Assembly (NCBI GenBank): GCA_963797335.1
Contig: CAWCOU010000005.1
Location: forward strand, 1 to 60,421
DNA length: 60,421 bases
Origin: CAWCOU01 sp963797335
GTDB lineage: Bacteria; Pseudomonadota; Gammaproteobacteria; JAURND01
Reading direction: 5' to 3'
This document shows positions 28,401-36,175 of this stretch, one piece after another. A program made the translations under genes and the position numbers. Position 1 is the stretch's first letter, and the number at the start of each line of letters is the position of its first letter. The notes beneath the pieces are model-generated. The model was not told where the DNA came from. It saw only the letters and a program-made list of their open reading frames with translations, and did no database searches.

Positions 28401-29330
28401 GGCGGCACCTGGAAAGGGGGAAATAGCAGTGGGGTGATTATGGGTTTCCACTTTAATCACCATAGGCATGGCTTCGGAATGGTAGTGATAAATGCCACTG
28501 GCGGGATCGGCAAAAAACCGCTCAGCGACTGGGCCTGCCAACACGGCACCGTTATCGTGATAAGCAGACAGCACACCGTCGTGATTTTGTTGATAGGTGT
28601 TGCGAATCATCGCAAATAAAGAATGAGATTGGGGTTTTTCATCAATGACCCAGCTGGCATTGAAAATTTTATGACGACAATGTTCGGAGTTGGCCTGCGC
28701 AAACATCATTAGTTCGGCATCGGTGGGGTTGCGCTGCAGTTGCTGGAAACAATCGGTCAAATAATCCATTTCTTCTGCACTCAACGCCAGGCCCAAATCC
28801 TCGTTGGCGGTGATTAAGGCTTGTTTGCCTAAAGCCATGACATCCACTTCTTTGATCGGTGCTGGTGGCAGTTGTTGGAACAGCTGGTGCGCATCTTGCA
28901 GATGAGGCAATACCGATTCCGTCATCGGATCGTGTAGTAGGGCTGCGATCTTGTGCCATTGGGATGTTGTTATATTGGCTGGTAAGGCATAGCAAATACC
29001 TCGCTCAATGCGCAGGACAGCGTCTAATCCACAATTGTGCAGAATGTCAGTGGCTTTCGAAGACCAGGGCGAAAGGGTGCCCAGACGTGGAGTGACCAAC
29101 AGAGGCGTGGTTTCCGGCCATTGAGTTTCGGGTGGCAATTCGGTGGCTTGAATTAATGTTTGTAATTGAGCAAGCACGGCTGCAGGAAGCGATTGATTCG
29201 CTGTCGCGAAAAAAAAGTAACGGGCTGTCACCTGGGTTAAATCGGGTAAGATCGTTTTTAATTGAGATAGTAATTTTTGCGCGCGAAATGACGAGAGGGC
29301 AGAGGCCCCCTCGAAATAATAAACGATCAT
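25428..29330 (-). CDS. purL: Phosphoribosylformylglycinamidine synthase
   Basis: PurL makes FGAM from FGAR and glutamine in purine synthesis. The 1300-residue length matches the large gammaproteobacterial type (1295 in E. coli). The N-terminal PurS-like domain starts MIVYYFEGASALSSFR, like E. coli; then come the two AIRS-type halves (RDEGAVGRGARPKAGL, PVGKDSLSMRTAW), and a C-terminal amidotransferase domain with GVCNGCQMM (nucleophile Cys) and MPHPERVRR. I place the start at 29330, one base after the guaB stop and preceded by GAGGA, rather than 21 codons upstream inside guaB. Confidence 0.98.
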   Translation of the reverse strand: MIVYYFEGASALSSFRAQKLLSQLKTILPDLTQVTARYFFFATANQSLPAAVLAQLQTLIQATELPPETQWPETTPLLVTPRLGTLSPWSSKATDILHNCGLDAVLRIERGICYALPANITTSQWHKIAALLHDPMTESVLPHLQDAHQLFQQLPPAPIKEVDVMALGKQALITANEDLGLALSAEEMDYLTDCFQQLQRNPTDAELMMFAQANSEHCRHKIFNASWVIDEKPQSHSLFAMIRNTYQQNHDGVLSAYHDNGAVLAGPVAERFFADPASGIYHYHSEAMPMVIKVETHNHPTAISPFPGAATGSGGEIRDEGAVGRGARPKAGLTGFSVSDLHIPDWSQPWELAYGKPKHMASALEIMLEAPIGAAAFNNEFGRPGLCGYFRTLTVHMKNSHGAVRGYHKPIMIAGGLGNIRPEHIEKQPLSVGALVIVIGGPALLIGMGGGAASSTASGSRQTELDFASVQRSNPEMQRRCQELIEACCALGEQNPILAIHDVGAGGLSNALPELLHGSERGGQLELRAIPNAEANLSPMQIWCNEAQERYVLAIQPENIATFRRLAERERCPYAVLGEATEDSRLVVNDRHFSKQVVDLPLDILFGNTPKLTREVSSLAVDQACPFALGDIEMQEAVHRVLQLPSVADKSFLITIGDRTVGGLASRDQMIGPWQVPVADVAVTATSFTGYTGEAMAIGERAPVALIHPAASARMAIGEAITNIAAADISDLSAIKLSANWMAAAGYPGEDAGLFDAVQAVAMELCPALGICIPVGKDSLSMRTAWEEHGETRSVTAPLSVIISAFAPVADIRNTLTPELRRDVGDTDLILLDLGEGCNALGGSALAQVYQHSGSLPPDVDDPEILKQFFAAIGQLNRAGLLLAYHDRSDGGLWTTLCEMAFASHVGLTIQLTESLGDHPLAILFTEELGAVIQVRRSDRDEVMKQLRSFSQLADHCHFIATLNTDDTLHVNWQQQPYYSESRINLQRLWSETSFRLQALRDNPDCAQQAYDQILVADDPGLHVQLSFDAAADTAAPYLAKGAKPRVAILREQGVNSQYELASAFDRAGFAAIDVHMTDILSGRVDLSDFIGLAAGGGFSYGDVLGAGQGWAKSILYHSRAKDVFAAFFQRQDTFALGVCNGCQMMAHLKTLIPGSDHWPLFLRNRSEQFEARLSLVTINPSPSLFFQGMAGSRFCMVSSHGEGLATFEKPEQATAVIESNLAPVQYVNHGGIPTEQYPANPNGSPQGIASLTTTDGRVTILMPHPERVRRTVQNSWHPLDWQEDAPTMRMFRNARVWVE

Positions 29331-29331
29331 A

Positions 29332-30813
29332 TCAGTCCTCGCGATCGACTCGGTAGTTGGGAGCTTCTCGGGTAATGGTAACATCATGCACATGACTCTC
29401 GCGCATACTGGCGCTGCTCATTCGAATAAACGCAGTCTGGGTACGCATTTGGGTGATATCGGGGGAACCGGTGTAGCCCATAGAAGCGCGTAAGCCGCCG
29501 ACTAATTGATGGACCACCGCAGATAAGGCGCCTTTGTAAGGAACCCGTCCTTCAATGCCTTCCGGTACTAATTTTTCTGATTCGGAGATATTATCTTGGA
29601 AATAACGGTCACTGGAGCCCTCAGTTTGCGTCATCGCACCCACAGAACCCATGCCACGGTAGGATTTATACGACCGACCTTTGTATAACTCAATTTCGCC
29701 TGGGGCTTCTTCGGTACCGGCAAACAAACCACCAATCATCACCGACCAAGCGCCAGCGGCAATCGCTTTGCACAGATCACCTGAAAACCGAATGCCGCCA
29801 TCGGCGATTAATGGCACGCCTTTGTCTTTCAAGACCTCTGCTATTTGCATAATAGCGGTGATTTGTGGCACACCAATGCCGGCGATGACGCGCGTCGTGC
29901 AGATAGAACCGGGGCCCATGCCGACTTTAACCGCGTCAGCGCCAGCTGCTACCAGCGCCAAAGCAGCCTCGGCGGTGGCGATGTTGCCGCCGATGACTTG
30001 AACATCAGGAAAGTGTTTTTTTACCCAGGTTATTTGGTCTAATACGCGTTGAGAATGGCCGTGGGCGGTATCCACCACAATCACATCAACCCCAGCCTGG
30101 ACAAGGGCGGTGACGCGTTCTTGGGTGTCAGCACTGGTGCCGACGGCTGCGCCTACCCGCAATCGACCGTAGCTGTCTTTACAGGCATTGGGTTTTTCTT
30201 TGGCTTTTAAAATGTCTTTGACGGTGATCATGCCGCGTAATTGAAAATCATCGTTGATGATCAATACTTTTTCGATGCGGTGTTTTTGTAGAAGAGCAAT
30301 AGCTTCTTCGCGGCTGGCGCCTTCCCGCACAGTAATCAGGCGTGAACGAGGGGTCATCAGGTTAGCGACGGGCTGATCCAGTGCCGTTTCAAAACGAACG
30401 TCACGATTGGTTATAATGCCGACCAGTTGCTCACCTTCAACCACCGGCATGCCGGAAAAATTATGCGCCTGGGTCAAGGCCTGCAATTCTTTGATGGTCG
30501 TGTCGGGGTTGACGGTGATGGGGTCTTTGACAATACCGCTCTCGAATTTTTTCACCGCCCGGACTTGCCCCGCCTGCTTGTCGATACCCATGCTCTTATG
30601 CAGAATACCAATACCGCCTTCTTGAGCCATGGTAATGGCCAAGCGGGCTTCTGTGACCGTGTCCATCGCCGCAGAAATTAAAGGAATATTGAGGGCGATT
30701 TGGCGGGTTAACTGAGTTTTCAGGCAGACATCTTTGGGTAGTACCTGGGAGTATCCAGGCAGCAGGAGGACATCATCGAAGGTCAGCGCTTCTTGGGGGA
30801 GTATACGGTTCAT
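29332..30813 (-). CDS. guaB: IMP dehydrogenase
   Basis: GuaB oxidises IMP to XMP, the step before GuaA. The 493 residues match E. coli (488). After the first barrel strands (TFDDVLLLPGYS) two CBS domains are inserted (about residues 95-205), and the catalytic loop GPGSICTTRVIAGIG holds the active-site Cys. The flap region has GRVPYKGALSAVV. It forms a two-gene operon with purL (1-bp gap), placing two purine enzymes under one promoter. Confidence 0.98.
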   Translation of the reverse strand: MNRILPQEALTFDDVLLLPGYSQVLPKDVCLKTQLTRQIALNIPLISAAMDTVTEARLAITMAQEGGIGILHKSMGIDKQAGQVRAVKKFESGIVKDPITVNPDTTIKELQALTQAHNFSGMPVVEGEQLVGIITNRDVRFETALDQPVANLMTPRSRLITVREGASREEAIALLQKHRIEKVLIINDDFQLRGMITVKDILKAKEKPNACKDSYGRLRVGAAVGTSADTQERVTALVQAGVDVIVVDTAHGHSQRVLDQITWVKKHFPDVQVIGGNIATAEAALALVAAGADAVKVGMGPGSICTTRVIAGIGVPQITAIMQIAEVLKDKGVPLIADGGIRFSGDLCKAIAAGAWSVMIGGLFAGTEEAPGEIELYKGRSYKSYRGMGSVGAMTQTEGSSDRYFQDNISESEKLVPEGIEGRVPYKGALSAVVHQLVGGLRASMGYTGSPDITQMRTQTAFIRMSSASMRESHVHDVTITREAPNYRVDRED

Positions 30814-30839
30814 CGTTTATCCTTTTATTCAAAGACAAA

Positions 30840-30868
30840 TTGTACAGGATTTCTAAAAAAAATATGAT
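30840..30868 (+). promoter_or_regulatory. Likely rnr promoter
   Basis: TTGTAC (30840-30845), a 17-bp spacer and TATGAT (30863-30868) give a sigma70-like promoter pointing to rnr. A second -10-like TACTAT overlaps it. Confidence 0.45.
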
Positions 30869-30949
30869 ACTATTTTAAGGAATTAACGGGGTGTCACAGA
30901 CTCACCCCCAATCACCTTATCTGGAAACTCTGCGGGATACCAACACCGA

Positions 30950-33109
30950 GTGTTTAAAAATTACCGAAAATTAGATCCTTTTCATGCCCGAGAGGCAGAA
31001 AAATACAGTAACCCTGTTCCCAGTCGTGAATATATCTTGGAATGCCTGGATAACTTGGGAAATACCGCTACGGCAGAGCGATTGCTGGATTTATTCGGTA
31101 TTACTGACGAGGAAGCCAAAGCAGCCTTGCGATTTCGCCTTCGGGCCATGGAGCGTGACGGCCAAGTGATTCGAAACCGACGCGGCAATTATGCCCTGGT
31201 TAAAGAAATGGAGCTATTGCGCGGTCGTGTGGTCGGTCATAAGGATGGTTTCGGCTTTTTAATTCCGGACGATGGCAGTTCTGACCTATTTCTGACGCCG
31301 TATCAGATGCGCTCATTATTTCCGGGCGACATTGTCTTAGCGCGTGCTTCGGAACACGGTTCCCGTGGCAAGCGGGAAGGGGTGGTGGTTGAAATATTAG
31401 AACGCAATACCCAACAATTGGTCGGTCGCTACTTTAAAGAAAAAAATATCGCCTTCGTGCAACCAGATCATAAACAAATCACCCAAGACATCGTGATTCC
31501 GCCCGGTGAACAGGGCAAAGCCAAACACGGTCAAATTGTCGTTATCGAAATCATTAACCAACCGACAGCCCGACGGCAGCCTACGGGTAAGGTGGTGGAG
31601 ATTTTAGGCAATCACCTATCCCCCGGCATGGAAATTGAAGTGGCCATGCGTTCGCATAGCCTACCTTATCATTGGCCGGCGGAAGTCAGCCAAGAAGTGA
31701 CCCAATTTAGCACCGAAGTTCCCAAATCCTGGGAGCCGGGCCGAGAAGATATTCGTGACTTACCCCTAGTGACCATTGATGGTGAAGACGCAAAAGACTT
31801 TGATGATGCTGTTTACTGTGAACCAAAACCGCGTGGCGGTTGGCGGTTGATCGTCGCCATTGCCGATGTCAGCCATTATGTGCGGCCAGGAACGGCACTT
31901 GATCAAGAAGCCGCTAAACGGGGTAATTCCGTTTATTTTCCGGGCCGAGTGGTTCCGATGCTGCCGGAAATATTGTCCAATGAATTGTGCTCGTTAAAGC
32001 CCCAGGTCGATCGGTTTTGCATGGTCTGCGATATGACCATCGACAAAGACGGCAACCTCAAGCGTTACAAACATTATAATGCCGTGATGCGCTCGCGCGC
32101 GCGTTTGACGTATACCGAGGTCAGCGAGATGTTATTCGGTCGAAAAAAATCGCAACCGGCCTTATTACCCTACTTGCAAGCCTTAGCAGCGTTGTTTGCC
32201 CAACTGCACAGCCAACGGCAAAAACGCGGCGCCTTAGATTTTGAAACGGTTGAAACCCGCATTGTTTTTGGGAAAAACAAGAAAATTCAAGAAATTATTC
32301 CCGTTCAACGCAATCAGGCTCATCGTATTATTGAAGAGTGCATGTTGATCGCCAATGTGGCCACCGCAGATTTTTTACTCAAACAGCAGATGCCGACCTT
32401 ATACCGTGTGCATCAGGGGCCTAATCCAGATAAGCTGCCCACGTTGCAGGATTTTCTGAAAAGTGTCGGCCTACGTTTGGGCGGTGGTAACCAGCCGACC
32501 CCCTTGGATTACTGTAAAGTGTTGTCAAAAATTGAGGGTCGTCAAGACGCACATTTGGTGCAAACGGTACTCCTGCGTTCCATGATGCAAGCCATATACG
32601 CGCCGGTTAACTCGGGCCATTTTGGTCTGGCTTACGATGTGTATACCCATTTCACTTCGCCTATCCGCCGCTACCCAGACTTATTGGTTCACCGGGCAGT
32701 GAATCATCTGCTCAGCAAACAAAAGAAAAACACCTTTGTCTATGATAAACAGGCCATGGCGCAACTGGGCGTTCATTGCTCAATGACGGAACGCCGCGCC
32801 GATGAAGCGACTCGTGAGGCGGTAGACTGGTTGAAATGTCATTACATGCAAAATAAACTAGGCCAGATTTTCGAGGGTATCATCACCACGGTGACTGCCT
32901 TTGGTGTATTTGTGGAATTAACGGGTATTTACGTAGAAGGTTTATTACATATCACGGGCTTAAAGGATGATTATTACCATTTTGATCCAGTAAAACATTT
33001 ATTAAAGGGCAAACGCACGGGAACGACTTATCGACTCGGCGACCCCATTAAAGTATTGGTCGCTCGGGTTAATTTGGATGAAAAAAAGATGGATTTTGAG
33101 TTACCTTAA
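30950..33109 (+). CDS. rnr: Ribonuclease R
   Basis: RNase R is a 3'-5' exoribonuclease that degrades structured RNA and processes rRNA. The 719-residue protein has the N-terminal HTH (AREAEKYSNPVPSREYIL), two cold-shock domains, the RNB catalytic domain (DGEDAKDFDDAVYCE with the metal-binding Asp cluster) and a C-terminal S1 domain (FEGIITTVTAFGVFVE). It stops right after S1, so the basic Lys-rich tail of E. coli RNase R (813 residues) is absent. The start is GTG at 30950; no strong ribosome site is visible, so the exact start is less sure. Confidence 0.96.
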   Translation: MFKNYRKLDPFHAREAEKYSNPVPSREYILECLDNLGNTATAERLLDLFGITDEEAKAALRFRLRAMERDGQVIRNRRGNYALVKEMELLRGRVVGHKDGFGFLIPDDGSSDLFLTPYQMRSLFPGDIVLARASEHGSRGKREGVVVEILERNTQQLVGRYFKEKNIAFVQPDHKQITQDIVIPPGEQGKAKHGQIVVIEIINQPTARRQPTGKVVEILGNHLSPGMEIEVAMRSHSLPYHWPAEVSQEVTQFSTEVPKSWEPGREDIRDLPLVTIDGEDAKDFDDAVYCEPKPRGGWRLIVAIADVSHYVRPGTALDQEAAKRGNSVYFPGRVVPMLPEILSNELCSLKPQVDRFCMVCDMTIDKDGNLKRYKHYNAVMRSRARLTYTEVSEMLFGRKKSQPALLPYLQALAALFAQLHSQRQKRGALDFETVETRIVFGKNKKIQEIIPVQRNQAHRIIEECMLIANVATADFLLKQQMPTLYRVHQGPNPDKLPTLQDFLKSVGLRLGGGNQPTPLDYCKVLSKIEGRQDAHLVQTVLLRSMMQAIYAPVNSGHFGLAYDVYTHFTSPIRRYPDLLVHRAVNHLLSKQKKNTFVYDKQAMAQLGVHCSMTERRADEATREAVDWLKCHYMQNKLGQIFEGIITTVTAFGVFVELTGIYVEGLLHITGLKDDYYHFDPVKHLLKGKRTGTTYRLGDPIKVLVARVNLDEKKMDFELP

Positions 33110-33234
33110 AGAACGCAGTAGTACTGTAACAATAATGGGTAAAGTGGTTCAGGCACTTTTCTCCAAGGCACAAAACGTGGCATGACGTTTTTATCCTGGG
33201 GCTGAGCTGTTACAACAATTTGGAGATTGATTCT

Positions 33235-34641
33235 ATGCAAGCGCAAGCTATTCATCACGGCGGGAAACCGCATCAACATTATAAATTTATTGTGTATTTT
33301 ATCTGCCTGATCGGGGCTTTGGGTGGATTACTGTTTGGCTTGGATCAAGGTTTTATCGCCAATGCGTTGAGTATCATTCAAACCCATTACCATTTGAATA
33401 CCCAAGGCGCTGAGCAATATTCCGCTATTTTAGCCAGCGGTAGTGTCATCGGTGCTTTATTGGCAGGTGTGTTTGCTCGGGTGCTTGGCCGTAAAAAAAG
33501 TTTGGTATTTGCCGGATTGATCTTTAGCATTGCTTCCATTTTTTCTGCGACGTTACCTAGCTTTTTTCTGTTAAATGTGTGTCGTTTTATGCTGGGCTTT
33601 GGCGTCGGTATTGCTTCTTTTATCACTCCTTTATATTTGTCAGAAACAGCGCCAGCGGGTATCCGTGGCTCCATGGGAACCTTATTCCAATTGATGATCA
33701 CGATTGGTATTTTCTTAATCGCTGCCACCAATGTTTATATTATTCATGTCTTTGTGGATCCTAAGGTCGCATTACCCTTGATGTTTCTAGTCATCGCCTT
33801 ATTTGCGGTGTTAATGCTGATCGGTAGCCTGGCGTTGCCAGAAAGCCCACGTTGGTTGATGCTAAAAGGACGTAGAGAACAAGCCAGAAAAGTATTGACG
33901 CGTACCTTCAGCAACCCGGAGGAAGTGACTCTGGAAATGAATGAAATTGACCAAGTGCTGAGTGAAAATAAAGGACACGCGATTCGCGGTCTATTCAAAG
34001 GTCATTTTGTCAAGATTCTGATTATTGGTGTGTTGTTGCAGATGTTCCAGCAATTGGTCGGTATTAACGTCATGATTTATTACGCACCGACCATCTTCGG
34101 TTATGCGGGCATGAAAGGATTATTGGCAATGATGCTGGTGCCGACGGTGAATATGTTATTTACTTTCCCGGCCATTTTCTTAGTGGAAAAGTGGGGTAGA
34201 AAAAAATTGTTGTATGCCGGTGCTGTGATTATGTTAATCAGCATGCTGGCTGCTGGCTTAGCCTTTAATTCCATTGCTCATATTACCAATCTTGACCTAG
34301 TGGGTACTGTGCCAAAAACCGTATTACTTATCGCAGTGATTGTCTATATCTTCGGTTTCGCTTTTTCCTGGGGACCGGTCGCCTGGTTAGTTTGTTCGGA
34401 AATCTTCCCCCTAAAAGGTCGCGAATTTGGTATGACCATCACCACCATGGTCAATTGGACATTCGCCGGTTTAGTAATGCGCTACGCCCTATCGTTTATG
34501 GAGCATTTCGGTAGACCGTCGTTATTTTATTTATTCTCCTTCTTCTGTATCTTAGCCATTTTGTTTGTAGCAAAATGCGTGCCGGAAACGAAAGGAATTA
34601 CCTTGGAAGAATTGGAAGAGAAGCTCAAAAGAAAAACCTAA
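33235..34641 (+). CDS. MFS sugar porter
   Basis: This 468-residue transporter of the sugar porter family (GalP/XylE type) has twelve predicted membrane helices. Family signatures are visible: GLDQGFIANAL in helix 1, RVLGRKKSL in loop 2-3, PLYLSETAPAGIRG after helix 4, PESPRWLMLKGR, then QQLVGINVMIYYAP, VEKWGRKKLL, and PETKGITLEELEE at the end. It should import a sugar by proton symport; the sugar cannot be named. The ATG at 33235 follows GGAGA with good spacing; a TTG at 33220 is also in frame. Not in an operon. Confidence 0.92.
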   Translation: MQAQAIHHGGKPHQHYKFIVYFICLIGALGGLLFGLDQGFIANALSIIQTHYHLNTQGAEQYSAILASGSVIGALLAGVFARVLGRKKSLVFAGLIFSIASIFSATLPSFFLLNVCRFMLGFGVGIASFITPLYLSETAPAGIRGSMGTLFQLMITIGIFLIAATNVYIIHVFVDPKVALPLMFLVIALFAVLMLIGSLALPESPRWLMLKGRREQARKVLTRTFSNPEEVTLEMNEIDQVLSENKGHAIRGLFKGHFVKILIIGVLLQMFQQLVGINVMIYYAPTIFGYAGMKGLLAMMLVPTVNMLFTFPAIFLVEKWGRKKLLYAGAVIMLISMLAAGLAFNSIAHITNLDLVGTVPKTVLLIAVIVYIFGFAFSWGPVAWLVCSEIFPLKGREFGMTITTMVNWTFAGLVMRYALSFMEHFGRPSLFYLFSFFCILAILFVAKCVPETKGITLEELEEKLKRKT

Positions 34642-34684
34642 AGCTTCGCTGCTATTCCCTCCAGGCGAAGAAGCTCATTGCCAA

Positions 34685-34824
34685 ATCGTGGGCACGCTTC
34701 GCTTTGCCCACCCTACGATGTTTGTGGTGTGGTGGGCCCAGGGCACGCTGCGCTTTGTCCACCCCAGGATGTTTGTGCTGGGGTGGGCCCAGTAGGATAG
34801 GCAAAGCGCAGCGTGCCCACCATT
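34685..34824. repeat. Cluster of REP-like palindromes after the sugar porter
   Basis: Three units of a GTGGGCACGCTTCGCTTTGCCCAC-type palindrome lie together. One is at 34688-34711. Two more, in inverted orientation, contain a perfect 17-bp inverted repeat (34741-34757 and 34802-34818) around an inner hairpin CCACCCCA/TGGGGTGG (34759-34786). Single or partial copies occur at 40556-40581 and 57974-57992. The cluster may end the upstream transcript. The reading frame across it (34575-34856) is not a gene. Confidence 0.8.
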
Positions 34825-34989
34825 TGGCTCAAACTTTATTCCTTAACTCACCCTGAATCCTCCGCTTATCTACGAATCAGATGCCTTTTGCATATCCCTA
34901 ATCAATAGTTAAGAAATGGTTGATAATATATAACCATCGAACCCATTGTTTAGCTAAATATGTGTACTTATTGAGGCAGGAATCCAGTT
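34825..34989 (+). other. Leader of the 34990 gene
   Basis: This AT-rich stretch follows the REP cluster. It should contain the promoter of the next gene, but I cannot choose one. GAGGCAGGA lies 10-18 bases before the ATG. Confidence 0.3.
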
Positions 34990-36036
34990 ATGTTAGATGA
35001 AAGCAAAGAATCACCCAAAGTATCACGCACAGAATTAAGAGTAGAAATTGGATCCTATAAATTTAGGTTATCCCTTAACGAAGAAGAACCCAAGACACCA
35101 CAAGTAGTCATCAGTAGTCCGAGGTTAAATTATCCAAGCCTGGATAGCACAGCGAAAGGGTCTGCGACTTCCCCAGAAACCCCCGCGGTCAATTCCCTCT
35201 TTATCGAACCCCCACGCCAATCCTCGTATTCCAAAGTACAGTCTCAAATCACGGCAAAGCCAGGTGAAGTGCCCAAACTGCCTAAGGAGGAAAAACCCAA
35301 ATTTACACTCCCAACGGTGGGTATCGTCAGCGTTTCGCCGAAAAAAAACAGCACAAATAAATTATTAGATCGTTTCGGCATCTCCTCTGATCCTGAAACC
35401 TATAAAGATGATAATTATAAACTACAAGGGATGCCTGATGGTTTATATGCTTGGATTAAAACCAAAACCGCCACGACGGTAAAGGGTCAGTTTTTCCCAG
35501 CGGGAACTATTTTTTGTCGCCTCAAAAACGGAATAGAGGGTGGCTCTGACCATAAAGGATTAGCTGAAAATGTAGGATTGGGGGAAAAGGATGATATTAT
35601 CAAGAGTGAGCATATTGATGCAGGTGGTGTTCTCGTAATAAAAGATGATCAAATAAAAGAATGGAATTGTAGAACGGGACGGTTTTGGCAGCTATGTAAG
35701 CTTAACAGAGATAATATTAAATTTGAGGTAGGACTCCCTGAGGCTTGTTATAGGACGATTGGTCACAGAGGGGATTCGCCGTCAGCTGCCAGGGGAATGA
35801 TCGCTCGAAATTTTGACTCCATTGAAGATTTCGAGAAGGCATCCTCTAAAATATTAGAGCAGGCATCCAAAGGTTTAGAGAAAACACCTTCTAGAAAAAG
35901 AAAAATCATGCCAAAGCCATCGCCAAGTGAATTTTTTACGTCTACGGGTCAACGAAAGACTTCTTCCTTAAAACCAGACCCATCGACATTGCCTTCAAGT
36001 AAAAGTTTCGGGGAGCTTACGCCCAAAATCACATAA
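34990..36036 (+). CDS. Unknown protein, effector-like
   Basis: I do not recognise this 348-residue soluble protein. The first 130 residues are Pro/Ser/Lys-rich and look disordered (SPETPAVNSLFIEPPRQSS). A folded-looking central domain follows, about 135-285 (GMPDGLYAWIKTKTATTVKGQFFPAGTIFCRLKNG ... CYRTIGHRG... ARNFDSIEDFEKAS). The tail is again Ser/Pro/Lys-rich with a basic patch (KTPSRKRKIMPKPSPS). There is no signal peptide or membrane helix. Disordered ends around one domain, AT-rich coding and a monocistronic position suit a secreted effector; function unknown. Confidence 0.6.
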   Translation: MLDESKESPKVSRTELRVEIGSYKFRLSLNEEEPKTPQVVISSPRLNYPSLDSTAKGSATSPETPAVNSLFIEPPRQSSYSKVQSQITAKPGEVPKLPKEEKPKFTLPTVGIVSVSPKKNSTNKLLDRFGISSDPETYKDDNYKLQGMPDGLYAWIKTKTATTVKGQFFPAGTIFCRLKNGIEGGSDHKGLAENVGLGEKDDIIKSEHIDAGGVLVIKDDQIKEWNCRTGRFWQLCKLNRDNIKFEVGLPEACYRTIGHRGDSPSAARGMIARNFDSIEDFEKASSKILEQASKGLEKTPSRKRKIMPKPSPSEFFTSTGQRKTSSLKPDPSTLPSSKSFGELTPKIT

Positions 36037-36119
36037 TGGTGGGACCATCCTGGAATGAGGGCAACTACACATTCCTGAAAAGCTTAATCATGACTTAGCA
36101 TTTCTTCCAGATGGGTCTG

Positions 36120-36168
36120 GATGCCCAATCCCTGACAAGCAAGTCGGGATGGGCATCTTTGTTTTTTA
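36120..36168 (+). terminator. Rho-independent terminator after the 34990 gene
   Basis: A long hairpin of about 15 bp (GATGCCCAATCCCTGAC against GTCGGGATGGGCATC, with one bulge) is followed by TTTGTTTTTT. It serves the plus-strand gene and lies just before the end of the convergent 36176 gene. Confidence 0.8.
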
Positions 36169-36175
36169 ATGGAAA

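Noticed and set aside
29331..29393. Longer purL start 21 codons upstream
   Set aside because: It would overlap guaB and add residues absent from other PurL; the inner ATG has a ribosome site and matches the E. coli start.
34575..34856. 93-codon frame after the sugar porter
   Set aside because: It spans the REP cluster and repeats its translated palindromes; not a protein-coding pattern.
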